A program made the position numbers and the translations under genes. Shown here piece by piece: positions 36,560 through 49,900 of a stretch of DNA of 64,000 nucleotides. The notes beneath the pieces were generated by a model. The model was given only the letters and a program-made list of their open reading frames with translations. It was not told the origin of the DNA and did no database searches. Within the stretch, counting starts at the first letter, position 1. Each line of letters starts with the position of its first letter. This DNA is from Eutreptiella sp. 'Long Island Sound 2002' (Eukaryota > Euglenozoa > Euglenophyceae > Eutreptiales > Eutreptiaceae). Location of the stretch: NCBI GenBank assembly GCA_964036045.1, contig OZ038378.1:45162639-45226638 (forward strand). Direction: 5' to 3'.

Positions 36560-39500
36560 TCCCGTTAGGCTCTCGGTGCTCGCTTTCCGCGAGTACGTTG
36601 TGGAGGATGTACATTAGGGCTGCCGGCGGGTGGTACGCCGCCCCCCGCGTGGGGGGGGATAGGCCGCCCCGGCGGCGGTAGCCCCCGACTTGGAGGTGCA
36701 GGCCGTCCGGGGTCACCCGTGGGCCGGTGTGGGCGTCCTGCTTAGCCCTCGTGGGGTGGACGAGTCTCAGGCGGGGGTCCCGTGTGCCGGTGGTGTGGAA
36801 GAGGTGGACCAAGGCGTCGCGCCACCCGGGTCGGTTGGTGGGCTCCTGCTCGTGGCGGCAATAGTGGAGGTGTTCATCGGCGGAATAGTCGAGGCAATCC
36901 TGCACTGCCGTCGGCCACGGGTTGTCGTTGTCGGGGAAGGCGTGGCGTGGCCCGTGGTGCCCATGCCACGGCATCGTGTGCGGCACCGTCAGGCGGCACG
37001 TGTCGCGGTGTCGCAGCTTGACGGTGCGCAGCGTGACGATTTTGCCCGGCGGGGACTGTAGTTGGACATGAGCCGCCCTGGGGCACGCGATGGGGTTGTA
37101 CAGCCGCACTCCCAGGGCGGCCAGGGCCCGGGGTATGCGGTGGATCCAGTCACCTCTCGCTAGAGTTGCGATTTCTGGGACGGGGTAGTGCACCTCGGGA
37201 CATATTCCGTGCGCGTCGGCTATTTCCCAGAACATCTTGGTGACCTCGGCGCGCACGGAGGTTGAGCAGTGGTGGACGAGTGTACCCACGAGGGCCATCG
37301 CTGCCTGCTGACACTGCGTTGGTACCTGTGTGAGCCTCAGGGTCCTGTCTTCCTGCAAGCTGTCCCGCGAGGCGTCGAAGGCGTACCGCGCCCTGTCCTT
37401 CGCGACCTGGACCGTGATGTGGTCCAGGTGGCGCGCGGTGTCAGAGTCCTCGGCGATGAAAGGGGCGGCGTACTGTGTCACCCCCCCGAGGATCGCCAGG
37501 ATGACGTCCTGCAGCACTTTCGGTGGCGTGAGGGTGTTGAGGCACCAGTGGTGCACCGCCGCCAGGCGTAGCCCGTGCTTGCGCTGCATGGAGAGAACTC
37601 CCTGTCCGGCTGCAGCTGGAGTCCCAGGTAGGGGACGGAGTCCGCCGCTGGTACCCAGTGCCCTGGGTTTTCCAGATGGGGACAGAGGCGCAGCTGCAGG
37701 CCCGGGACCCCCTCCGTGGTGGCCATGGCGCACTTGCGGGGGTTGAGCTCCATGCCCATCATCCCCAGGTACGCGGCCACCGCCTCCACGCCCTCGACAA
37801 AATGCTGCAGCGTGTGGGCCACTACCAGCAGGTCGTCGATGTAGGCCTGGATGAGGCCTTGCTCGGCCCCTCCCGGCGGGCGCAGGCGGTGCCCCTGCAC
37901 CCTGAGCAGGGGCTCCAGGAGGAGCGCGTACAGCAGGGGGCTCTCGGGGTTGCCCTGCCTGGCGCCGCGCAGCATGTGGACGGGCTGCGTTAGCCCGTGT
38001 GCGGTGACAATGCGCAGCCTGGCGCACGTGTGGAGGAAGAGCAGGAGGTCGATGACCTCCGGCGGCACGGAGAGGTGGCGCAGGATGAGGTGGAGGGCGC
38101 CGTGCGGGGCGGTGTTGAAGGCTTTGCAGGCGTCAAAGGAGAAAACGTAGTTGGGCTTTCCCTGCTGGAGCTGCTGCTGCGCCATGAACAGTGGGGGGCC
38201 TGTGTTGGAGCCAGGGAGGGCCCTTTGCTACCAGTCGCTGACCACTCCGTGCCGTGTGAGCACTTCCGTGATGCGCTGGGTGAAGGGGCCCGTGAGCAGC
38301 TTCATGTCCAGTTGGCCCAGGGCTATGGGCCTGTAGTCGTCCAGTCTGGCGGAGCCCGCTACCTTGGGGCTGAGCCAGATGTGCGTGTCCCTCCAGTGCA
38401 TCGGCGGCAGGGGCGCCGCGGAGGATGGCCCGGTAGGAGTGGACCAGGAGCCACTGGAAGGGTGCCGGGAGGGCCTTGATGAAATGGGCCTCCACGTGGT
38501 TGGGACCTGGGGCCTTGCCATCGGCCTTGTCCAGGGCGGACTGCAGGTTCTGCATGGAGTACTGCTGGACCTGTGTCCAGGCCCCGTCAGGGACCCGGGG
38601 GACATGGCAGCCGAGGACTGCCTGGAAGCCTGGGAGGTACACCGGGCGTTTGTCATACAGTTCCCGCCAGAAGGCGCGAACTGCGAACATTAGGTCGTGG
38701 GCCTCTGTGAGGAGCGTTTGGGTGTTGGGGACCCGGACGTTCCAGAGGCCTGACGGGCCCGGGGCCTCTACCTCTATGGCTCCCCACACGGCTTTCCATC
38801 GCTGGGCGATATCGGGGGCGTGGCGGCGCCAGAAGTCCTTGATGGCGCGCTTGCGGTCTGCCGCCAGGAGTGCGCGGAGTTGGCGAATGTCTTCTTCGAG
38901 GGCGGCTGCTTGCCTCTCCAGCTCCTCCCGTAATTAGCCCTGTGTGGTCAGGCGGAACCCGGGCGACGCACCCCGCAGCTCCTCCGCGAGCCGGAGCGCC
39001 GCCTCGGACTGGATGCCATGCCGTGCCGCGTCCGCCTGGTACTCCGCCGGCGCGCACGCTGCCAGGGTGTCATAGCGGAGGACCGCCGCCTGGAGCCGCT
39101 TTCCGCTCTCCGGGGGGTCCCCCTCCGCCGGGTCCGTCCCCGCCGGGGACGGCTGCCGGCGTCCCACCACACGCGCTAGGGCGTCATGCGCCGCGTGGAG
39201 GTGTTCGAACACCTTGTCCACCGCGCCCGCGGGCATGGACCCGTAGGCGTGCTGCTCAGCGGGACCCAGCCAAGGCGACAGGAAGGGTTCATCCTGCGCG
39301 GCGGTGACCGCCGCCCACAAACAGTGTTGGACAGGCGCGGCCTCGGCGTCGTACGGGAGGTGGCGGCCCTCCGTGTGGCTGTAGGGGGTGGGCATCGCCG
39401 CGCGCCCCGCTGCGTTGAGGAGGCCCGACAAGGCCAGGCGGACCGGGAGGTGGTCCGAGCCGATCACCTGGGGGTGTGCCATGCCGCGAGCCCAGACACT

Positions 39501-40255
39501 TTCCCGCAGGGACCACAACAGGGGGGGCTCGTTGACCAGGAAGGTGTCCACCCTGTGCCGGGACGCTGGAGCGTGGGGGTCATGTCCTCCTCCCCGCCTG
39601 CCGTGGCCCTCCGGAAACCGCAGGCCTCCCAGCCCGCGCGGAAGTGCTCTGTGGCCGGGTTGGAGGTCGCATCCATGTAGACGCTGGTGTCAGCCGCGAT
39701 GACCACCGGGTGTCTCCCATCGAGGCTGCGTGCCGTGGCATACATTTGTATGTCGGCCAAGAACGCCGCCCGTCCCGCCAACAGGGAGCAGCCTGCTTGC
39801 GGCCCGTGGACGTTGATGAGGGTGAGGCCTCCCCCGTCCGTGCGGATCTCCAGGGCCGCGGCCTCCCCGGGGACGATTTTCGTGAAACTGAGCACCTCGT
39901 GCTCCGCCATGTACTTACTGCTGACCGCGGTGACGAGGCCCCCCCCTCTCGAGGTGGAAGTGGCACCTGTCTCCGCCAGCCGGCTGCTGAAGAAGCAGGT
40001 GTACCCCATGTCCCGGAGCGCCGCTGCCAAGTGCATCTCCTGCGCCCGGGTGGCGATCCCTGTTTCCTGGAGCATGATGGCAAAGCCCCCCTCCTGGGGT
40101 AGCATGCCGGTGATGAGGTGCTCCTTGTCGGTACAGGCCGCCGGCCCCCGGCGCCGCCGGAGCGTGTCCGGGAGGGACCGGTCTGGCGGTACGAGACCAT
40201 TGCGCAGGTTCCACGAGAGGAGCCATAGGGCGTCGTCCGCCGTGTCCTCCTGGAG
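36560..40255 (-). pseudogene. Element 3 ORF2: EEP endonuclease and RT, inactivated
   Basis: This follows the conserved UGA (40258-40256) in phase, with LLSWNLRNG again upstream of any ATG. EEP motifs (LQETGIATR, AADTSVYMD, GSDHLPVRL) and RT motifs (SFDACKAFNT, RGARQGNPESPLL, QAYIDDLLVV) are recognisable. Motif A has lost its second Asp (FNT for FDT). Lesions: a frameshift near 39560, TAA at 38936-38934, a 1-nt insertion near 38409, TAG near 38229, an indel near 37595, and a 1-nt deletion near 36570. It is not functional. Confidence 0.85.
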
Positions 40256-43200
40256 TCAGCCATCCCGCATCGGCATCGCCGCTGGGTCCGCCGGTGCAGC
40301 CAGGGCTCCCGGGTGCGCCGGGGCCATGGGGTGCGGAGAGCCTGTTCCCAGGGGCCCACAGGGGGGCCAGGGGGGCCAGTCCCGTGGGGATGGACACTTG
40401 TTGGGCCGCACCGCCGCTCCCTGGGGCCGCTACGCGTGCCTCCTCATCGCCCTCCGCGTGGTCGGCCGCCTGGGGCGGGGGGCGCCGGGCGTACGGGGTG
40501 TGCCATGGGGACCTCCGTGTTCTCCAATGCAGGATGCTGGAGGCCGCCTCCTTGTCGTCCACCGGGGCTGCAGCGTGCACCGCGTGCCACCCCAGGTGTT
40601 CCAGCATTGCCCCGCTTGTGTAGTACTTGTCTGCACACAGGGGGCATTTCGTTGGTTCCGTGGCCCCTCGCGCCGGGGGGAGCGGCACCAACTTCCGGAT
40701 GGCGCCCTCCGTTGCTGGTTCAAAGGGCAGGTTGGCCAGTGGAACCGTGTGTGGCGCCAGCGCGCGGCCCGGGGGCGCCGCATTGAGGGCTCGTGTCGCG
40801 GGCGCGGGCCCGAGACTCCGGATGGCATCGCGCTGCGCGTCCGCTTACAGCCACGCTTGCCAGTGCGTGGAGCCGATTTGGCGGTCGGGTTTGCCCCTCC
40901 AGCGCAGGTCGTGGAAGGCTTGCAGCCAGTGGTACACTGTGGTCGAGACCGCTAGCTGGAGCTCTAGGTCGGCGGGGTGTGCCGCTGCCGGCCACACCCC
41001 CGACCTCGCCGCCCGGGCGTTGTCCTTCAGCTGGACCTGGAGCAGGAGGGCGTGGTGTTCGCCCTCCCGTAGCGCCTTGACGATCATTCGGGTACAGTCT
41101 GCCACGCGGACCACGGCTTCGGGCCCTGGCAGGCGCTTGGGCTCGCAGACGACGATGTGCGCGTCCGCCGGGCTGAACATGCAGACCACCCACTGTGGGT
41201 TCTACTGTCCCCGTTGGGCCACCGCCAGGGTAGCCGCCGGGCGGGCGTGCGTGATTGGCCCCGCATGGAGGTCCGGGACGTCCGTGGCCCTGATGGCGTC
41301 TCCCTGCCACGCGGCCCTTAGTTGCTCCTCCTGGTCGGGGCTCCACAACAGTGCGGGGGGGTTGACCCATCCTGGTTCCTGCCTCTTGTTGGGGGCGCTG
41401 ACGGTGTGTAGCAGGACTGCCAGCGGCCAGGGGTCCGCCGACATATAGTAGGCCTGGGTGGGCCCCTGCTGCCAGTCGACGCCGGGCAGGGGCGGAAATG
41501 CCCCTTGCCTCGCGGTGCTGTGCCAGAGAGTCCACAGGCCCCGGGCCAGGACGTGTGATCGGTACCCTCCGGCGTGGCCGTGCAGGATGGCCTGGTAGCC
41601 TGCGGTCTGCAGCACCAGTGCCTCCCCCTGCTGAGGCCCAGGAGGGGGTGTGCCGCCGCCCGCATCCCAGACGGGGTTGCGCCCGCGGAGTGTGGCGTGC
41701 CACGGGTGGGGTGCATCGTGCTGCGGCCCTTGTATGCTTTCCGCAATCTGCGCCCGGCCGTGGTGGTGGACGAAGCTCTCCCCGCCGTCCGCCAGCAGCG
41801 CGGCCACGATGACGTATAGCTGCTCCGCCATGAGGGGTGCCGTCGGCGCGTGCGTTGAGGCCGGCTGGCGGGGCTGCGTGTCGCGGCAGGGGACGTTGGG
41901 CAGCAGTTGCGCCGGCCACGCCGCCACGAGACCCATGGTGACGGCCGCGACCGCGGACGCCAGCGCCGTGCAGTCCGCTGGTCTGTACTGCCTGAGCCCC
42001 GTGGTATCTCGGGCAAGGTGCCTGCAGGCCGCCGTCCAGGCCACCGCTCCGCAGTTCGTGCAGTCCGGTTTGGCACCATCCGCGCCGCCGCTTCCCCTTT
42101 GCTGTACCGTGGGGGGCCCTGCTGCAGCGCCTCCGGGCCCTGCCCCGGCAAGAGGGCGTGCGGGACTGGCTGCGGGAAGCTCTGTGCGCCTCGGCGCTCC
42201 GGGTGCGTGTGGCACGGGTTTTGCCGGCGGTGCTCCGGGGCCGCCCGCGGTAGGAAGAGGAGTTGGTGTAGGTACCAGTGGCCTTGGACGGCGGACGGGT
42301 TGCGGAGCGTTAGCCACTGTTCCACCACGCCTCCCAGGTGCGCGGCTCCCATGCGGCGCTGCAAACCCAGGCGGCCCAGGCGGCTGGACGTGCCCGCGGG
42401 TGGGATGTGGGTCTGCGGGTAAAGCACCCGCAGCGGCTCGAGCGCCAGGTCTCGCACCTCGTCGTTGAGCTGCTCCGTGAGAGCCGACGCCCTGTGCAGG
42501 GCGTGGCGGACCCCGGGTGTGGGGGCCGTGAGCTGTTCGAGCACCGGCCCTGGCGGGTACCGTGCACCCGAGTTCGTTAGCCACTCCCTGGTGTGGCTCA
42601 GTATGGCCCTCCATACGTCCCTCGTAAGGGCGTGTTGGGGGGCCAAAGAGGGAACCATCCCGAGGAGGCGGTGGCATGCCGGCGGCGATCGCATGGGCTG
42701 TGGGGCGGCCGCAGTAATCCACCTGCACGCCGTGCCGGGCACGATCGCCCCCCATTCCACCGTCCCCATGCCCTCGGCGTGGAGTAGCGCCTGGCCCTGG
42801 ACCAGGGGGAAGTAGGGGCTCGAGTGCCCGCCCCCTTCCCTCCACCGTACCCAGGCCACCCCCGCCTGCAGGCTGCAGAGCAGGGCCACGCCGGGGAGGA
42901 GCGGCTGCGGGAAAGCCCCCTTGACGGCTTCAGTGGCGTGGGCCAGGGTGCCCATGGGCAAATACCACAACGGGAGGACCCAGGGGCCCGGCAGCGGTTG
43001 CGCCTCCCCTGCGTCCCATCGCCACTCGGAGTCTGGCGGGGCGGCCGGAACCCTGCCTGTCTGCAGGAAGTGGCGTGCCCTCTTGTCGGGGTGCCGTTGA
43101 AGGGTTGCCGCGAGGCTGAGCCCCACTGCCGCGGCCGCCACTGGGAGGCCGCCCTGGGGCCTGCGCCAGGGGTAATCCTGGCCGGCTGGCCAGGTGTGGA

Positions 43201-43909
43201 GGTCCCGGGCGATTTCCTCCGCGGTCCCTGTGGGGGCGTCCTCCGGTGCCAGGTGCCACATGACGGCGAGCACCGGCCACGTGGAGAAGCACCACGCCCG
43301 TGGGGGGGTGTACACCTGGATGGTCCACTGTGGGCGCGCCCGCCGCACGCGGGATGCGTGGAGCACCCCTCGGACCATGTCCGCCGCCAGGACCAGTACC
43401 ATTCCCGAGGGCTCCACAATGATCCCCTCCGTGGGTCCGCTGTGGCGGCCCCGGGTGTGCAAGGCCACTGCCGCCTGTCCCGCGTGGGTGACTCGGTCGA
43501 CGGCCTCCTGGATGTTCAGGCTGCCGTGTGCGGTCTCATCCAGGATCCAGCCCTGCGCCGCCCCTTAGCGTAGGGCGGCGCGTGCGGCCGCGCGTCCCAC
43601 CTCGGGCAGCGCTCCGTCATCGGGGCCGGGCTGAGGGTGCTGTTTGGGGCACCAGCCTTCGCCGGTGCAGTGGACCCGTTTCCACGCGGGGCAGAGGGTG
43701 GGCACGCTGCCCGCCGGCGGCGCAGGTTCCGCGGGCGTGCTTCCCTTGGAGGGCTCCGGTATTTCCTCCAGGTCGGAGTCCGTGCCCGCGTGCCCTCGTG
43801 GGGGGTCTCTTTCGCCGTCTCTGAGTCCCAGCGCCCTGATGACCTCGTGTGCTGCGTCCAGAGTCGGAGATCGGCGGCGTGTTTTGCGTGGGGCCGTGGG
43901 TTCCGCCAT
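40256..43909 (-). pseudogene. Element 3 ORF1, inactivated
   Basis: This has the same ATG as element 2 ORF1 (43909, MAEPTAPRKTRRRS). The CCCH finger (CPAWKRVHCTGEGWCPKQH) and the C2H2 finger (CPLCADKYYTSG...HLGWH) are both kept, supporting their functional importance in the ancestor. Lesions: TAA near 43566, a 16-nt deletion near 42108 that shifts the frame, TAG at 41204-41202 (CAG in element 2), TAA near 40847 (CAA in element 2) and a frameshift near 40370. It ends at the conserved UGA. Confidence 0.85.
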
Positions 43910-43974
43910 TGTTGTGTCGCTGTGCCTAAGAGCAGGGGGTGGGGTGCGGAATTCCCGTGGCTGGTGCACGTGCT

Positions 43975-46900
43975 GTGGGCACGGCGGGGCGTGGGTGGGG
44001 GAGCTCGTACGCCGGTTCAGCGGGCCGGCATTCGTGTGTGCGTGTGGGCACTGGGTGCTCCCCCCCCAGCGGTCCGTGGCGGTCCCGCTGCGAGGGGCGT
44101 CCGAGGCCGGGGGCCCTCTCCCCCCTTCTGGCTGCCCTCCTCCTGGGGGCTGTCGGGGCCCGCTGCCCACGTGCTGTGGGCACGGTTGTGCGGGTACGGG
44201 GTCCGTTGTGAGGGGCGTCTGCGGTCAGGCGCTCTCCCTCCCCCGATTGTCCGCCCTCTGGGCGGGCTGTCGGTCCGTCTCCACTCTTGCTGTGGGCGCG
44301 GGTGTGCGGGTTTGGGTGTCCGGCACTGTCCCCTCGGCTTGCATACCCTGTCGGGGCCGCGCTCCGCGGGGGTGGTGAAGGCCGTCCCCACGGAGTCGGC
44401 CCGCCACCGTTGTGAGGGGCGTCTGGTGTCAGGCGCTGTCCCTCCCCCGATCGCCCGCACTCTGGGCGGGCCGTCGGGGTCCACCACCCACATGCTGTGG
44501 GCGCGGACGTGCGGCTGTGGGGGCCCGGCACTGTCCCCTCCGCCTGCATGCCCGATGGGAGCTGCGTGCCGCGGGGGTGGTGGGGGGCCGCCCCCGGGGG
44601 GGTAGGCCTGCCACCGTTGCGAGGGGCGTCTGGTGTCAGACGCTCTCCCTCCCCCAGTCGCCTGCCCTCTGGGGCGGTTAGCGGGGGTTCCGCGACCAGT
44701 GTGTCCCGGGTGCGGTCGGTGCGGGCGTGGGGACCCAGCACCGGTCCCACAGCGTGCGCCCTTGCGGGCCGGCGTCGCTCGCTGTGGGGGTGGCAGAAGG
44801 ACGTCCCCAGGGGGGTGCCTTCCACTGTTGCGAGGGGCGTCTGATGTCAGGTGCTCCCCGCCCCCTGACTGTTCGCTCACTGGGCGGGCTGTTGGGGTCC
44901 ACTACCCACGTGCTGTGGGCGGGGGCGTGTGGGTATGGGGGCCCAACGCTGTCCCCTTGGCCTGCATGCCCTGTGGGGGCTGCGTGCCGCGGGGGTGGCG
45001 GGGGGCCGTCCCCGGGGGGGGTGGCCTGCCACCGTTGTGAGGGGCGTCTGGTGTCAGGCGCTGTCCCTCCCCCGGCCGCCCATCCTCTGGGGTGGGCGGC
45101 CGGGGTTCCGCGACCCGTGTGTTCCGGGTGCGGTCGGTGCGGGCGTGGGGACCCAGCACCGGCCCCACAGCGTGCGCCCTTGCAGGCCGGCGTTGCTCGC
45201 TGCAGGGGTGGCGGAAGGGCCTCCCCGGGGGGGGTGCCTTCCACCATTGTGAGGGGCGTCCAAGGTCGGGCGCTCCCCCTCCCCCGACTGCCCACCCACT
45301 GGGCGGGCTGTTGGGGTCCGCCACCCACACGCTTCGGGCGCGGGCGTGTGGTTGTGGGGGCCCATCACTGCCCCCTTGGCCCGCATGCCCTGTGGCAGCT
45401 GCGTGCCGCGGGGGTGGCGGGGGGCCGTCCCTGGGGGGGTGGCCTGTCACCGTTGCGAGGGGCGCCTGGTGTCAGGCGCCGTCCCTCTCCCTGCCGCCCG
45501 TCCTCTGGGGCGGGCGGCCGGGGTCCCGCGACCCGTGTGTCCCGGGTGCGGTTGGTGCGGGCGCGGGGACCCAGCGACGGCCCCACAGCGTGCGCCCTTG
45601 CGGGTCGGCGTTGCTCGCTGTGGGGGTGGCAGAAGGGCGTCCCCGGGGGGGGGTTGCCTTCCACCGTTGCGAGGGGCGTCTGGGGTCAGGCGCTCCCCCT
45701 CCTCCGGCTGCCCGCCTACCGGGCGGGCTGTTGGGGTCCGCTACCCGCGTGCTGTGGGCGCGGGCGTGTGGGTGTGGGGGCCCAACACTGTCCCCTTGGC
45801 CTGCACGCCCTGTGGCGGCTGCGTGACACGGGGGTGGTGGGGGGCCGTCCCCGGGGGGGGGGTGGCTTGCCACCGTTGTGAGGGGCGTCTGGTGTCAGGC
45901 GCTGTCCCTCCCCCGACTGCCCGTCCTCTGGGGCGGGAAGCTGGGGTACCGCGACCCGTGTGTTCCGCGTGCGGTCGGTGCGGGCGTTGGGACGCAGCAC
46001 TGGTTGTTCCACAGCTTGCGCCCTTGCAGGCCGGCGTTGCTCGCCGTGGGGGTGGCAGAAAGGCGTCCCCGGGGGGGTGCCTTCGACCATTGTGAGGGGC
46101 GTCCGGTGTCAGGCGCTGTCCCTCCCCCGGCTGCCTGTCCTCTGGAGCGGGCGGCCAGGGTTCCGCGACCCGTGTGTCCCGGGTGCGGTCGGTCCGGGCG
46201 TGGGGACCTAGCACCGGCCCCACGGTGTGCGCCCTTGCGGGCCGGCGTTGCTCGCTGTAGGGTTGGGGGAAGGGCGTCCCCGGGGGGGGTGCCTTCCACC
46301 ACTGTGTGAGGGGCATCTGAGGTCAGGCGCTGTCCCTCCCCCGACTGCCCGCCCGCTGGGCGGGCTGTTGGGGTCCGCCACCCACGTGCTGTGGGCGCGG
46401 TAGTGTGGGTGTGGGGGCCCAACACTGTCCCCTTGGCCCGCATGCCCTGTGGGGGCTGCGTGTCGCGGGGGTGGTGGGGGGCTGTCCCCGGGGGGGGGTG
46501 GTCTGCCACCGTTGTGAGGGGCGTCTTGTGTCAGGCGCTGTCCCTCCCCCGGCCGCCCGTCCTCTGGAGCGGGCAGGCGGGGTTCCGCGACCCGTGTGTC
46601 CCGGGTGCGGTAGGTGCGGGCGTGGGGACCCAGCACCAGCCCCACAGCGTGCGCCCTTGCGGGCCGGCGTTGCTCGCTGTGGGGGCGGCGGAAGGGCGTC
46701 CCTGGGGGGGGTGCCTTCCACCGTTGTGAGGGGCGTCTGAGGTCAGGCGCTGTCCCTCCTGCGACTGCCCGCCGGCTAAGCGGGCTGTTGGGGTCCGCCA
46801 CCCACGTGCTGTGGGCGCGGCAGTGTGGGTGTGGGGGCCCAAAACTGTCCCCTTGGCCTGCATGCCCTGTGGGGGCTGCGTGCCGCGGGGGTGGTGGGGG

Positions 46901-49900
46901 GCCGTCCCCGGGGGGGGTGGCCTGCCACCGTTGTGAGGGGCGTCCGGTGTCAGGCGCTGTCCCTCCTCCGGCTGCCTGTCCTCTGGAGCGGGCAGCCAGG
47001 ATTCCGCAACCCGTGTGTCCCGGGTGCGGTCGGTGCGGGCGTGGGGACCCAGCACCGGCCCCACAGCGTGCGCCCTTGCGGGCCGGCGTTGCTCGCTGTG
47101 GGGGAGGCGGAAGGGCAACCCTGGGGGGGGTGCCTTCAACCATTGTGAGGGGCGTCTGAGGTCAGGCGCTGTCCCTCCCGCGACTGCCCGCCCACTGGGC
47201 TGGCTGTTGGGGTCCGCCACCCACGTGCTGTGGGCGCGGGTGTGTGGGTGTGGGGGCCCAACACTGTCCCCTTGGCCTGCATGCCCTGTCTGGGCTGCGT
47301 GCCGCGGGGGTGGTGGGGGGCCGTCCCCGGGGGGGGTGGCTTGCCATCGTTGTGAGGGGCGTCTGGTGTCAGGCGCTGTCCCTCCCCTGGCCGCCCGTCC
47401 TCTGGAGCGGGCAGCCAGGGTTCCGCGACCCGTGTGTCCCGGGTGCGGTCGGTGCGGGCGTGGGGACCCAGCACCAGCCCCACAGCGTGCGCCCTTGCGG
47501 GCAGGCGTTGCTCGCTGTGGGGGTGGCGGAAGGGCGTCCCCGGGGGGGGTGCCTTCCACCATTGTGTAAGGAGTGTCTGAGGTCAGGCGCCGTCCCTCCC
47601 CCGACTGCTCGCCCACTGGGCGGGCTGTTGGGGTCCACCACCCATGTGCTGTGGGCGCGGGTGTGTGGGTGTGGGGTCCCAACACTGTCCTCCTGGCCTG
47701 CATATGCCCTGTGGGGGCTGCGTGCCGCGGGCTCGGTGGGGGGCCGTCCCTGGGGGGGGTGGCCTGCCACCGTTGTGAGGGGCGTCTGGTGTCAGGCGCT
47801 GTCCCTCCCCCAGCCGCCGGTCCTCTGGAGCGGGCAGCCAGGGTTCCGCGACCCGTGTGTCCCGGGTGCGGTCGGTGCGGGCGTGGGGACCCAGCACCAG
47901 CCCCACAGCAGGGGCCCTTGCGGGCCGGCGTTGCTCGCTGTGGGGGTGGCGGAAGGGCGTCCCCGGGGGGGGTGCCTTCCACCACTGTGTGAGGGGCGTC
48001 TGAGGTCAGCCGCTGTCCCCCCCCCGACTGCCCCCCCGCTGGGCGGGCTGTTAGGGTCCGCCACCCACGTGCTGTGGGCGCGGGTGTGTGGGTGTGGGGG
48101 CCCAACACTCTCCATTCGGCCTGCATGCCCTGCGGGGGCTGCGTGCCGCGGGGGTGGTCGGGGGCCGTCCCCGGGGGGGCTGGCCTGCCACCGTTGTGAA
48201 GGGCGTCTGGTGTCAGGCGCTGTCCCTCCCCCGGCCGCCCGTCCTCTTGAGCGGGCAGCCAGGGTTCCGCTACCTGTGTGTCCCGGGTGCGGTAGGTGCG
48301 GGCGTGGGGACCCTGCACCAGCCCCACAGCGTGCGCCCTTGCGGGCCGGCGTTGCTCGCTGTGGGGGTGGCGGAAGGGCGTCCCCGGGGGGGGTGCCTTC
48401 CACCATTGTGAGGGGCGTCTGAGGTCAGGCGCTGTCCCTCCCCCGACTGCCCGCCCACTGGGCGGGCTGTTGGGGTCCGCCACCCACGTGCTGTGGGCGC
48501 GGGTGTGTGGGTGTGGTGGCCCAACACTGTCCCCTTGGCCTGCATGCCCTGTGGGGGCTGCGTGCCGCGGGGTTGGTCGGGGGCCGTCCCGGGGGGGGTG
48601 GCCTGCCACCGTTGTGAGGGGCGTCCGGTGTCAGGCGCTGTCCCTCCCCCGGCCGCCCGTCCTCTGGAGCGGGCAGCCAGGGTTCCGCGACCCGTGTGTC
48701 CCGGGTGCGGTCGGTGCGGGCGTGGGGACCCAGCACCGGCCCCACAGCGTGCGCCCTTGCGGGTCGGCGTTGCTCGCTGTGGGAGTGGCGGAAGGGCGTC
48801 CCCGGGCGGGGTGCCTTCCACCATTGTGAGGGGCGTCTGAGGTCAGGCGCTGTCCCTCCCCCGACTGCCCGCCCACTGGGCGGGCTGTTGGGGTCCGCCA
48901 CCCACGTGCTGTGGGCGCGGGTGTGTGGGTGTGGGGGCCCAACACTGTCCCCTTGGCCTGCATGCCCTGTGGAAGCTGCGTGCCGCGGGGGTGGTGGGGG
49001 GCTGTCCCCGGGGGGGATGGCCTGCCACCGTTGTGAGGGGCGTCTGGTGTCAGGCGCTGTCCCTCCCCCGGTTGCCTGTCCTGTGGAGCGGGCAGCCAGG
49101 GTTCCGCGACCCGTGTATCCCCGCTGCGGTCGGTGCGGGCGTGGGGACCCAGCACCGGCCCCACAGCGTACGCCCTTGCGGGCCGGCGTTGCTCGCTGTG
49201 GGGGTGGCGGAAGGGCGTCCCTGGGGGGGGTGCCTTCCACGATTGTGAGGGGCGTCTGAGGTCAGTCGCTGTCCCTCCCCCAACTGCCCGCCCACTGGAT
49301 GGGCTGTTGGAATCCGCCACCCACGTGCTGTGGGTGCGGGTGTGTGGCTGTGGGGGCCCAACACTGTCCCCTTGGCCTGCATGCCCTGTGGGGGCTGCGT
49401 GCCGCGGGGGTGGTGGGGGCCCGTCCCCGGGGGGGGGGGTGGCCTGCCACCGTTGTGAGGGGCGTCTGGTGTCAGGCGCTGTCCCTCCCCCGGCTGCCCG
49501 TCCTCTGGAGCGGGCAGCCAGGGTTCCGCGACCCGTGTGTCCCGGGTGCGGTCGCTGCGGGCGTGGGGACCCTGCACCGGCCCCACAGCGTGCGCCCTTG
49601 CGGGCCGGCGTTGCTCGCTGTGGGGGTGGCGGAAGGGCGTCCCCGGGGGGGGGTGCTTTCCACCATTGTGAGGGGCGTCTGAGGTCAGGCGCTGTCCCTC
49701 CCCCGACTGCCCGCCCACTGGGCGGGCTGTTGGGGTCCGCCACCCACGTGCTGTGGGAGCGGGTGTGTGGGTTTGGGGGGCCCAACACTGTCCCCTTGGC
49801 CTGCATGCCCTGTGGGGGCTGCATGCCGCGGGAGTGGTGGGGGGCCGTCCCCGGGGGGGGTGGCCTGCCACCGTTGTGAGGGGCGTCCGGTGTCAGGCGC